DNA of 64,000 bases from Xestospongia muta. Lineage: Eukaryota > Porifera > Demospongiae > Haplosclerida > Petrosiidae. Below the pieces are notes generated by a model that was not told the DNA's origin, did no database searches, and saw nothing but the letters and a program-made list of their open reading frames with translations. The stretch is taken from positions 4,035,876-4,099,875 of the forward strand of contig OY848918.1 of the NCBI GenBank assembly GCA_963693285.1, given 5' to 3'. Below, one piece after another: positions 1 through 10,600 of this stretch; position 1 is the stretch's first letter, and each line of letters starts with the position of its first letter. Position numbers and translations under genes: made by a program.

Positions 1-235
1 TTCAATGCTGCTGTTTCTATCTAGTAAGAAGGTATTATTTCTTCTCTCTTGGTGTCAAGAGAGAGGACATATAGATCTCCCTCCATTGATCCCTTTTATA
101 CAGCTGTTACAACAAGAAGGTAGACTACTCTTAGTTCTTCTTATATATTATAATGTTACCTCCCTCCCTCACTGTGTTATAGACTTAGTAGTAGGTGAAC
201 TAAGTAACAGACTTCCAGCTGCTATGAGAGGATAG
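1..235 (+). pseudogene. 3'-terminal exon copy of a ZNHIT2-like gene (cut by window start)
   Basis: This stretch matches the last exon of the ZNHIT2-like gene at 10,194-10,474 almost codon for codon (shared LFLSSKKVLFLLSWC, then NVTSLPHC and a PAAM end). It enters the window already inside the exon and stays open to a TAG at 233-235. That stop is earlier than in the complete gene, so the final basic stretch is lost. The following 150 bases also resemble the sequence after 10,474, so exon and 3' flank were duplicated together with the receptor tail that follows. Whether an intact second gene lies outside the window cannot be seen. Confidence 0.75.
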
Positions 236-391
236 AATCATTTAAAATGTTACAAACTATTAATTAAAGAATTAAATTGAAACAATCAAGACCTACTTAA
301 GTTAATTTATACAACAAATTATATAATAATTATATATGATTAATTTATTAAATATTATAATAAGTTGTTCTTGTTATTGCTATAGCAACCA

Positions 392-673
392 TTATCTATG
401 ATATTTCCATTTATGATTCACAGTTCCATATGTTGGACACTGTTCTATTTCTAAGTATTCAGGTATCGGAGGAGGTTCCTCATCGTTAATAGCTATTGTA
501 TTGACAACTTCTATCCTCATTAGAGTAGTACCACCTGTAAGTAGTAACTGACACACCCATTTTTTATTGATTAATTAGTTATCTTTATGACATAATGAGA
601 TATATAATATATGTAGATCAGTACTAGAGACAGTGGTAGTGAAACAAAAGGAAAACAAAAACATACCCACCAA
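392..673 (-). pseudogene. Tail and membrane exons of a C-type receptor (relic)
   Basis: Two exons on the minus strand are duplicates of the last two exons of receptor C (10,601-10,875). The tail exon (392-534) is open and reads PEYLEIEQCPTYGTVNHK before running on to a later stop. The membrane exon (583-673) is 91 nt instead of 90, so it is frameshifted, and its splice donor has changed from GT to AT. No Ig or FN3 exon follows upstream. The arrangement ZNHIT2 end / receptor tail, tail to tail, is the same as at 10.5 kb, so this is a decayed segmental duplicate. Confidence 0.7.
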
Positions 674-1478
674 CTACAGTTGATTAGCATTGTTCTCTTA
701 ATTTATGGACTTATAATATATTAGAGATATCTAGAACTTAAGTACTCATCTACAAACTACGGCATTCCAGAAACTGTGATAGTGCACTATTTGTTCACTT
801 CCTGGAAGTACTAATACCACACACAATCAAGTAAACAATTAAAGAGATCTCTTTGTAACAAAATCATTGCCTATAAATGAGTTTGTCAACCAATTATACT
901 AAATGAATATACAAATTTTATATAAAAATTGTATTATGCTTTAAAATAAGATTATAGAAAGACAAAACAGCAGATAAATCATCACATTTCTCTTATCATT
1001 ATCAATTATATTAATTTCATTGATTGTTAGTGCAGATATGTACTGTTACTATATGACATATAGTACTGACATCTCAGGATAAACAGTAACTAATAATTTT
1101 TGTGTATGTGTTATTTTATCACACCATATGTATACATCTCTAGTGCAGTGAATGAAACTGACCTGATGACCAACTATAACTCAATTGTTGATAGAACACA
1201 AATAATTGACTGTTTATTATTATTAATTGATTGCTTATTATTATTGTTAGTGATTTTGTTGACCAATTAGAAGTACAGCTGCTCAGTGACTGTATTTATA
1301 TGTTTTAGTATGTGTATTATTTATATGTCCCCTTTATATTATATATAATTATGTTATATTGTCAGTATTATATTAAAATGGAAACAGTTTAGCTGACCAA
1401 CTAAAATTATCATGTAAGGATTAGAACATGTTTTATGTTTTAGGAATATGATTGCAGATAACTATGTATAATATTCAA
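674..1478. other. Non-coding 3' flank of receptor copy 1
   Basis: No gene is seen. From about 880 to 1,478 the sequence is a near copy of 3,768-4,462, which lies in the same position behind copy 2. The tandem duplication that made copies 1 and 2 therefore includes their 3' flanks. About 674-880 has no recognisable content. Confidence 0.6.
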
Positions 1479-3570
1479 TTAATATTTTATCACACCGTAT
1501 GCATCACATGTGTTCATCTCTAGTTCAGTAGTAGGTAATGTATTAGTGATCATATCAACATCCTCATATTGAGGTATAACTTGATGAGGGACAGTATCTG
1601 TTAGTGGATTAACAGGAGATAGTACAGTACCTACAATGGATAATACCATTTAAAAACTATTCCCACTATTAGAATTACCTTGTCTCAGTGACTTAGTTCT
1701 TTTTATCCAACATATCACTATATGTACTAGTACAGTACATACTAGTATTAGAACTGACACACTCACTAGACTACCTGTAGAGAGTAAATCTGACAATTAC
1801 TTGAGTTCACATAAGTAAATAAATTATTCATCTTTCAAATTCATTTTAATTTTTATAACAGATTTTGTTATTATTTCAAAATGTCTAGTAGAAAAATTCA
1901 TTACCTCCTAATGCAGCTGTCATTACACTACTTGTGTCTTCACAAACCTGTATATCTATAAAACATATCATGTCAACAAGAAATAAAATATGATATAATA
2001 AAAACCAAATAGTGTTAGTTCTCACCTAAACAAGTACTAGTAGTAACTGTTATGTGAAGACAAGATACAAAGGACACTGGAGGGGATGGTTCCAATCCAG
2101 TAATAGTGATATTAGTAGATGATATTGCCCAGTCATTTGATTATCTACCCTCCTCTTCAATATCATATACATACATATTATATATACCAGTAGGTATATC
2201 ATATGTACATCCAATTACTGTACTACTACATACTGGAGAACACATCAATGATAAGTTAGTACTGTAGGTAGAGGAGGTTAATGAAATAAGACAACCTTTA
2301 ACAATAGCTCTTCTTATAAAATGACAGCTGTAACATGTTCTACCAATATTACTTAGGTCATTATATAGGGTAGCTTCAGTAATATCATATGTACCTAATG
2401 AATGAGAAAATATTTGTAAATCATTTATAATATACTTACTTAGTACAGTGATTCTGCTACATCAATAACAGCTCCACTTGGTAATGATAAACTCATTCTT
2501 GTCTTCCATATTTTATTCTCAGTTATATTTACAATATAGATGGTAACAACAATAACTCCTTCATCAGTTAGAATTATTGGATTATTTAGAAATATAGAAG
2601 AATTATCTTCATTGTATATAACAACATTTAGTTGAGCTGACTCTATTGTGTGTGGACATTGTTGAAGTTCCTAATATCACAAACATGAGGTATCTAGAGA
2701 TATCATAATGTAACTTACCAAATCATATATTGTTATATTTAGTATCCAACTACTAACTGATCTGATAAAGTTAGCTGTTAAATTACTTATATTAACTAAA
2801 GTCGAAGTAATAAATTATACATTAGTAACCATAGTGATAATACCTTCTGGTACATGTAGTGATGTAGTAGTTATCTCTCCTTCTCCAGCTGAGTTATTAC
2901 CAGCTACACTAATTGTATATGTACCAAATTGACTGGGACAGTACTGCCATGTTGTAGAAGATGTAGTGTTCTGTGTAACTAGTTCTCCTCCATAAGTAAC
3001 ATTGATGATATAACCAGGTATGGATACCAAAGAGAAGGGAGGAGACCAGGAACAGTTTATATACTGACTTTGTACATGACATATCAAATTGTTGACAGCA
3101 GCTAGTTCACCTAATGAGAGTAAATACAACGACATATATCAGAGAGTGTGTTACCTTGTATTCTCAGAGTAGCATTATCAAAGTTATTATAGAGACTACC
3201 GTCAACAAATCCTGCAGCAAAACATTTCACTACTGTATTGTTATATTGAGGATATCCAGGTATAGTCAAATTAGACTGTTGTGGTCCTGCTCCATTTGTA
3301 ACAATACCAAGTTGTGTAATATTATCATTATCAGAAGTTATTCCATTAATAAGCCAATTAACAGCCACACCAGTATGATTCACTGAACATTGGTAATGTG
3401 CTAGTTGATAAACTCCAATGTTAGGAGATGGAGTAAATATGAATTGAACAGCTATATAATAAAACTAAATAAAATAGTACATTAGTTATTAATATAATCA
3501 TACCTGTACATTTTAATATAATAGATACTAACAATATCAGTAGTAGCCATGTTGTCTTCACTAGATCCAT
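1479..3570 (-). pseudogene. Ig-FN3 receptor copy 1 (frameshift and nonsense)
   Basis: Nine exons match copy 2 in order and length: 3504-3570 (signal peptide), 3155-3451 (Ig), 2844-3110 (FN3), 2719-2795, 2440-2670, 2026-2394, 1905-1955, 1679-1774 (membrane) and 1479-1630 (tail). Two lesions break it. The 2440-2670 exon is 231 nt instead of 232, with one T lost near 2,450. An in-frame TAA at 2141-2143 in the 369-nt exon replaces a Leu codon of the other copies. The signal peptide, Ig (AVNW and VVKC around the Ig core) and FN3 exons remain open, and the tail keeps YEDV and AYGVI. A truncated secreted Ig-FN3 product is conceivable. Both lesions should be confirmed against reads. Confidence 0.8.
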
Positions 3571-4462
3571 ACTGAGTTTGTCTTAGTTATGACAACAATA
3601 TATATTGAAACTTGACAAAAGGCTTTGTGTCCTCTATGTTAGAGTTATCTGACTTAGAGATATCCTGTCTTCTTATTATCTGATTTTGTTGTTTCAGCGA
3701 CTAAGTTATGATGATCTTAACATTACCAAAAGTTGCCATATAAATTATTGTAAAAATTTAAATTGTAAGTTTGTCAACCAATTATACTAATAATATAATT
3801 AATGAATATACAAATTTTATATAAAAATTGTATTATGCTTTAAAATAAGATTATAGAAAGACAAAACAGCAGATAAACCATCACATTTCTCTTATCATTA
3901 TCAATTATATTAATTTCATTGATTGTTAGTGCAGATATGTACTGTTACTATATGACATATAGTACTGATATCTCAGGATAAACAGTAACTAATAATTATT
4001 GTGTATGTGTTATTTTATCACACCATATGTATACATCTCCAGTGCAATGAATGAAACTGACCTGATGACCAACTATAACTCAATTGTTGATAAAACACAA
4101 ATAATTGACTGTTTATTATTATTAATTGATTGCTTATTATTATCAAATTATTGTTTATTATTATTTATTGACTGCTTATTATTATCAAATTATTGTTTAT
4201 TATTATTTATTGACTGCTTATTATTATTGTTAGTGATTTTGCTGACCAATTTGAAGTACAGCTGCTCAGTGACTGTATTTATATGTGTTAGTATGTGTAT
4301 TATTTATATGTCCCCTTTATATTATATATAATTATGTTATATTGTCAGTACTATATTCAAAATGGAAACAGTTTAGCTGACCAACTAAAATTATCATGTA
4401 AGGATTAGAACACGTGTTATGTTTTAAGAATATGATTGCAGATAACTATGTATAATATTCAA
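3571..4462. other. Spacer between receptor copies 1 and 2
   Basis: Non-coding AT-rich spacer, upstream of copy 1 and downstream of copy 2. From about 3,768 to 4,462 it duplicates 880-1,478. The apparent Leu-rich open frame near 4,000-4,330 comes from a TTA-rich tandem repeat and is not a gene. Confidence 0.6.
4141..4224. repeat. 42-bp tandem duplication in the copy 2 flank
   Basis: Two consecutive 42-bp units, each beginning TATCAAATTATTG, present here but absent from the paralogous flank at about 1,200-1,250. The expansion therefore came after the copy 1 / copy 2 duplication. Confidence 0.7.
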
Positions 4463-6551
4463 TTAATATTTTATCACACCGTATGCATCACATATGCTCA
4501 TCTCTAGTTCAGTAGTAGGTAATGCATTAGTGATCATATCAACATTCTCATATTGAGGTATAACTTGATGAGGGACAGTATCTGTTAGTGGATTAACAGG
4601 AGATGGTACAGTACCTACAATGGATAATACCATTTACAAACTATTCCCACTGTTAAAATTACCTTTTCTCAGTGACTTAGTTCTTCTTATCCAACATATC
4701 ACTATATGTATTAGTACAGTACATACCAGTATTAGAACTGACACACTCACTAGACTACCTATAGAGAGTAAATCTGACAATTACTTGAGTTCACATAAGT
4801 AAATAAATTATTCATCTTTCAAATTCATTTTAATTTTAATAACAAAGATTTTGTTATTGTTTCAAAATGTCTAGTAGAAAAATTCATTACCTCCTAATGC
4901 AGCTGTCATTACACTACTTGTGTCTTCACAAACCTGTATATCTATAAAACATATCATGTCAACAAGAAATAAAATATGATATAATAAAAACCAAATAGTG
5001 TTAGTTCTCACCTAAACAAGTACTAGTAGTAACTGTTACTTGAAGACAGGATACAAAGGACACTGGAGGGGATGGTTCTAATCCAGTAATAGTGATATTA
5101 GTAGATGATATTGCCCAGTCATTTGATAATCTACCCTCCTCTTCAATATCATATACATACATATTATATATACCACTAGGTATATCATATGTACATCCAA
5201 TCACTGTACTACTACATACTGGAAAACACATCAATGATATGTTAGTACTGTAGGTAGAGGAGGTTAATGAAATAAGACAACAGTTAACAATAGCTCCTTT
5301 TATAAAATGACAGCTGTAACATGTTCTACCAATATTACTTAGGTCATTATATAGGGTAGCTTCAGTAATATCATATGTACCTAATGAATGAGAAAATATT
5401 TGTGAGTCATTCATAATCTACTTACTTAGTACAGTTGATTCTGTTACATCAATAACAGCTCCACTTGGTAATGATAAACTCATTCTTGTCTTCCATATTT
5501 TATCCTCAGTTATATTTACAATATAGATGGTAACAACAATAACTCCTTCATCAGTTAGAATTATTGGATTATTTAGAAATATAGAAGAATTATCTTCATT
5601 GTATATAACAACATTTAGTTGAGCTGACTCCAGTGTGTGTGTACATTGTTGAAGTTCCTAATATCACAAACATGAGGTATCTAGAGATATCATAATGTAA
5701 CTTACCAAATCATATATTGTTATATTTAGTATCCAACTATTAACTGATCTGATAAAGGTAGTTGTTAAATTACTTATATTAACTAAAATTAAAGTAATAA
5801 ATTATACATTAGTAACCATAGTGATAATACCTCCTGGTACATGTAGTGATGTAGTAGTTATCTCTCCTTCTCCAGCTGAGCTATTACCAGCTACACTAAT
5901 TATATATGTACCAAATTGACTGGGACAGTACTGCCATGTTGTAGAAGATGTAGTGTTCTGTGTAACTAGTTCTCCTCCATAAGTAACATTGATAATATAA
6001 CCAGGTATGGATACCAGAGAGAAGGGAGGAGACCAGGAACAGTTTATATACTGACTTTGTACATGACATATCAAGTTGTTGACAGAAGCTAGTTCACCTA
6101 ATGAGAGGAGATATAATGACATATATCAGAGAGTGTGTTACCTTGTATTCTTAGAGTAGCTTCACTGGAGTTAAAATAATTATTGCCATCTACAAATCCT
6201 GCAGCAATACATCTCACTACTGTATTGTTATATTGAGGATATCCAGGTATGGTAAGATTTGACTGTTGTGGTCCTCCAGTTGTAAACACACCAGGTTTGA
6301 TAATTGCATTATGACCATAACCTGTTCCATTAACATTCCAAGTAATACCCACACCAGTATGATCCACTGAACATTGATAATGTGCTAGTTGATAGACTCC
6401 AATGTTAGGAGATGGAGTAAATATGAACTGAACAGCTATATAATAAAACTAAATAAAATAGTACATTAGTTATTAATATAATCATACCTGTACATTTTAA
6501 TATAATAGATAGTAACAATATCAGTAGCCATGTTGTCTTCACCAGATCCAT
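4463..6551 (-). CDS. Ig-FN3 type I membrane receptor, copy 2 (intact)
   Basis: Nine exons splice to 1,602 nt (533 aa): 6488-6551, 6142-6435, 5831-6097, 5706-5782, 5426-5657, 5012-5380, 4891-4941, 4663-4758 and 4463-4614. Introns next to the small exons are only 44-48 nt. Residues 1-22 are a signal peptide starting MDLVKTTWLL. The Ig domain has C43, W54 and C97. An FN3 domain (about 120-208) has W-PP, IPGY, INVTY and AGEGE. Two modules with NITEDK and a Cys cluster (CYSC, NCC, MCFPVC, IGC) follow. A membrane segment runs from about SLVSVSVLIL to VICW, then RRTK. The tail has YENV (a YxN Grb2-SH2-like site) and AYGVI. There are many N-glycosylation sequons. A cell-surface recognition role is inferred from architecture; the ligand is unknown. 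It lacks the extra exon found in copies 3 and 5-7. The TRAPPC4 gene lies 755 bp upstream. Confidence 0.85.
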
Positions 6552-7305
6552 ACTGAGTTTGTCTTTATAACAACTTAGTGCTATAGTATATACTGAAACT
6601 TGATGAAAGCTTTATCTACTATATATTAGATATGATAATAAGTTATGATGATCTTTATCTGTAGTAAAAGTTGACATATGAATTACTGTAAAAAATTTAA
6701 ATTGCAGATTATTATGGATTCCAAACTCAATATGACTTATTTACTGTATAATTTGCTATTTCATATACTACAATATATCATAGTAAGTAATTAACATGTA
6801 CTTTAGATTCAATAGTAATCATTAATATAAGCTACAAAGGGATCATTAAAATAACCGATTGATCTACAATGATGTTATGATGTCAAAATGAGCATGTTTT
6901 ATTATATTTGATATTAACAATATCACAATAAATTATATTAGATAGTGTATCATATCTCAAAGTACTACCAGTTATTTGTACATGATTATACAATTATAGA
7001 TTACTATTAAGGTGGTCCTATTGTGATTACTAAAAAGACTGTATTTTTATTAGTGTTAATAGGACATTATCTAATAGTATCATCTGACTGTAGTTATGTT
7101 ATTTGATTGGCTATAAGTCATGTGACTATATATGTCATTAGTATAGTATAATTATTTGTCTTCAATGATCATTGTTAATAACCAGATTTTGTTTATTATA
7201 GCGAAATAAATTTTTTGATCAAGTCTTAATATTAACAACAATTAATTTTAATAACTATTATAGTTGGTAAACTATACCAATTTAGTATTATAACAACACA
7301 TTATA
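6552..7305. other. Upstream region of receptor copy 2
   Basis: AT-rich, no gene seen. It separates the start of copy 2 from the 3' end of TRAPPC4 and should hold the receptor promoter, although no convincing core element could be picked out. Confidence 0.4.
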
Positions 7306-8660
7306 TTATGCTGTAGTAGTTCCACTGATATAGTTACTTCTATCTCTCTCCACAGACTCCAGTACTTTAATTAAATTTGCTGTAAATAATTCACATCTGT
7401 AATGATAAGAGAATAGATTATCTGGCAATCCAATATAACAACACTACTACACTATAATATAACAACATTAATATACTATAATATAACAATAGTACTACAC
7501 TATAGTACATAAATACATTCTATAACTCCACACACATAATATTCATCACTATCTATTCATCTCTATAACAACAAATTACAGCCAGCTGGCTCACTTAATA
7601 GGCATGTCCAGTGAATAAAATGGATTTTTAAGAACATAGTCTGAATAAAGCTCATAAATTTTCTTTAATAATTCCGGAACCTTCTGTTGTTGTTTGTCAG
7701 CAACAACAATAAATTTAACCCCTACATGGATAGAGCAATGGATGAATAGATGATAAATGGACATCATAAACAACTGAGGGATAGATATATGATAGATTGA
7801 TGGACATAAAGACAGACATACTAACCTGTACGTGTCTGCATACAATGTAAATTAAATGTCTGTGCTTCTAGACATTGTATTCCTTTGGAGTGTTCCTCAG
7901 GTGATAGTCGTACCGATATAGCATAAATTCTATGAGACAGAAAGTAAACAAGTGATAAATATATGAATACAGTAAATATAGTCAAACTTACGAGTGGAAC
8001 ATACTCAGCAACATTATCCTCTCGTTGACGGAAGCTTTTAATCTCTTAAATTTTAATCTTAAAGGAAATGAACTAGGATCATTTATAACAGCTTGAGCAG
8101 CACGACCATCAGGAAGTACTTTATTGACAACAGCTTCTCCATTAATGGCAATTAATGAGTAACCAACTACCAATGAAAATGTAATATAATAATGTAATAC
8201 TTAATATCATTACATAGTGGATTATATCATTGATATAATAAGATGTCCATATTATACTAAGCTATAGTATCATGATACTGAATTTGGTTTAATCACTAAT
8301 ATATTAATATATGCAGTGATTACTGTTGTCCTTTCAAGATATACATATCTAACCACACCCATAATGCCAGTATCATATATCACAGCATATAGTATAGACA
8401 TCCAGCTGGATTTATTGTCAATATTGAAATATTACAGCTGTAGTTTAATATATAATGTCACCTTGTATCAATGGTGCTCCATCATGGGGCTTGACCTCAC
8501 CAAATTTGACAATAAGGTTTCTATCTACTTCTTCCAGAATCAGTCCACTAACTGGGTATTCTCCGACTACTATCTCTCCCTCTCCAAGTTGAAAAGGCAT
8601 GTCATGAGAGAAGATGAGTCCTCCTGCTTTGCTTATGATATAAACACTAAAGATACCCAT
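7306..8660 (-). CDS. TRAPPC4: TRAPP complex subunit 4 (synbindin/Trs23)
   Basis: Five exons (8462-8660, 7992-8166, 7826-7929, 7595-7721, 7306-7396) splice to 696 nt, 231 aa; the vertebrate protein is about 219 aa. The N-terminus [17 protein letters not shown] is the longin-type strand of TRAPPC4. [12 protein letters not shown] is the PDZ-like insert of the animal protein. [32 protein letters not shown] and [16 protein letters not shown] follow the family closely. TRAPPC4 is a core subunit of the TRAPP tethering complexes, which act as Rab1/Ypt1 exchange factors in ER-Golgi traffic. Exon 4 could read through to a stop at 7591-7593, but a GTGAGC donor and the CELF continuation favour the fifth exon. 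It is divergent from ZNHIT2 across 95 bp. Fragments of its last exon are scattered beside receptor copies. Confidence 0.95.
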
Positions 8661-8755
8661 CTCTATTGTCTGTCATATAAAATGGGCGGAGCTGCAACAC
8701 CTTCTAATATGACAAGGTCACCCACGCGGCTTGGGAGTGTGGCTCATATCTCAAG
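8661..8755. promoter_or_regulatory. Bidirectional promoter between TRAPPC4 and ZNHIT2
   Basis: Only 95 bp separate the two start codons, which point away from each other, so both promoters must share this space or overlap the coding ends. It is markedly richer in GC than its surroundings and contains GGGCGGAGC (GC-box-like) and AAGGTCACCCACGCGG. Those motifs are seen; their function is inferred. Confidence 0.6.
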
Positions 8756-10474
8756 ATGGCTGTTAACTTAAAGATTGTTCAAGATATTGTTTCTGAAGAG
8801 CAGAGAACTAATTCACTAGAAGAGAGAGATATTTGTGGATTGTAAGTTTAATAGAATATATTATTGGCAATAATTACCACTGTTTTTAATTAGATACTAT
8901 ACAAATAAAAAATTTAATATTTTACAATTATATTTTTTCTTTGTTTCAGGTGTTCTACCAAGTTTGCCCAGTATACATGCCCAAAATGTAACATTCATTA
9001 TTGTTCATTATCATGTTATAAATCACAGGTACATGTACCATTACATCATAATGACATCACCATGTTCAACATAGAAACATGCTAATTGTTCTGAAGTATT
9101 TTATAAAGATTGGTTTATGGAAGAATTACAACAAAGAAGAGGAAGGTAAGAGGTAAGATAATGATGTATCTCTTGTTATTGTTTGTGTATTAGTTCTAAA
9201 GAACGAGCTAAAATGATGGAAATATTGAAACGATTAAAAGAGGAAGAAGACAATCATCATGATGAGGGAGAGAGAGATAGTGAAGAAGAGGAAAGTGAAT
9301 CATTAGAACAAAGAATTGCTGGTATTGATTTAGGTATGTATCTATAGCAACAAGACTAGTTCTCATTCCTTGTTATGTCAGACTCAGATCCAGACCAGAT
9401 ATGGGGAAGATTGACTATGGAAGAGAAGCGTCATTTTCAGGACATGTTTCATTCTGGAACATTGGCAGAACTCATTGTAACCACACCCCCTTGGTGGGAG
9501 GTATCAAATTTCCTTGTCATTACATCAATACATTATAGTCACACACACAGGTTATACCAGTAATAGAACCAGTGGACAGTGCTGACACTAAAACCACACC
9601 TACTACAATGACCACACCCATTCTCCCTCCTTTACCTGGCAAAATCCCATCATTATTAAAGGTATTATTAATAAAGAGATAACCATCATTATGTCTTTCG
9701 TTTTAGGAGAAGTCAGTATCATCTTGTCTCGGTTACAATATTCTTAATGTCTTGTATGCCTACATTTATACTGTAAGAATGTTTAATAGTTCATTGTGTG
9801 ATCTACCAGTACAAGTAGCACAGGTAAAACTGGTATTATTATCTAGTATAACCAGTTTCATTATTTAAACTCCACCTCATTATAGACTGTATTAGATATC
9901 TCCAGTGTGTTATCAGATAATCTCTCTTTTACAACTACTCAAGACTCATTAGAACATGCCATAGCAACGGTAGAGTCAAAGCCACACCTCTCTAATTCTC
10001 GTCAGTATTCTCTTTCCATATTACATGATGTAGTCATACTAGTTCAGAGAACCAGTATGACTGGTTTTCTGTTTGCTAGTCATGCATTAGCTGATGTCTA
10101 TGAAATATTACATAAAGCAAAGAGAATAATAAAATCTACTACATCGGATGGTAAGAGGATAAATCACTTTTTATTATTGCAAATTCCTCATAGATAATAA
10201 TTCAATGCAGCTGTTTCTATCTAGTAAGAAGGTATTATTTCTTCTTTCCTGGTGTCGAGAGAGAGGACCTATCTATCTCCCTCCATTGATTCCTTTTATA
10301 CAACTGTTACAAGAAGGTAGACTACTCTTTGTTCTTCTTGTATATTTTAATGTTACCTCCCTCCCTCACTGTGTTGTAGACTTAGTAGGTGATCGAAATA
10401 ACAGATCTCCAGCTGCTATGAAAAGACAAGATCATGTGAAATGTTCCAAACCATTAATTAAAGAATTAAATTAA
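8756..10474 (+). CDS. ZNHIT2: HIT zinc-finger protein 2 (ZNHIT2-like)
   Basis: Nine exons (8756-8841, 8950-9028, 9075-9145, 9194-9333, 9382-9500, 9551-9661, 9707-9823, 9886-10150, 10194-10474) splice to 1,269 nt, 422 aa; the human protein is about 403 aa. The HIT zinc finger is complete: C27, C30, C39, C42, C47, C51, H57, C60. An acidic linker (EEEESESLEQRIAGIDLD) follows, then the family block DPDQIWGRLTMEEKRHF with TPPWWE, and GYNILNVLYAYIYTVRMFNS. ZNHIT2 is known to work with R2TP/ECD in assembling the U5 snRNP and related complexes. The final exon is duplicated at the window start. It ends 126 bp from the convergent end of receptor C. Confidence 0.93.
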
Positions 10475-10600
10475 AACAATGAAGACTTACTCAAATTAAT
10501 TTACACAGCAAATTATGTAATATTTGTATATAATTAGTTTATTAAACATTATAATACAATGTTTTTGTTGTTACTACAGCCATCATTATCAATGATATCT

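Noticed and set aside
3114..3386. Plus-strand open frames of about 90 codons opposite receptor Ig exons (also at 45,104, 49,151 and 28,826)
   Set aside because: They are antisense shadows of the Ig exon. The coding constraint, splice sites and domain signatures are on the minus strand.
3999..4331. Leu-rich open frame on the plus strand
   Set aside because: Produced by TTA/TTG-rich tandem repeats. The paralogous flank at 1.2 kb does not keep the frame.
8316..8771. Plus-strand 151-codon open frame over TRAPPC4 exon 1
   Set aside because: Antisense to the clear TRAPPC4 first exon and runs through its promoter. No homology is recognised.
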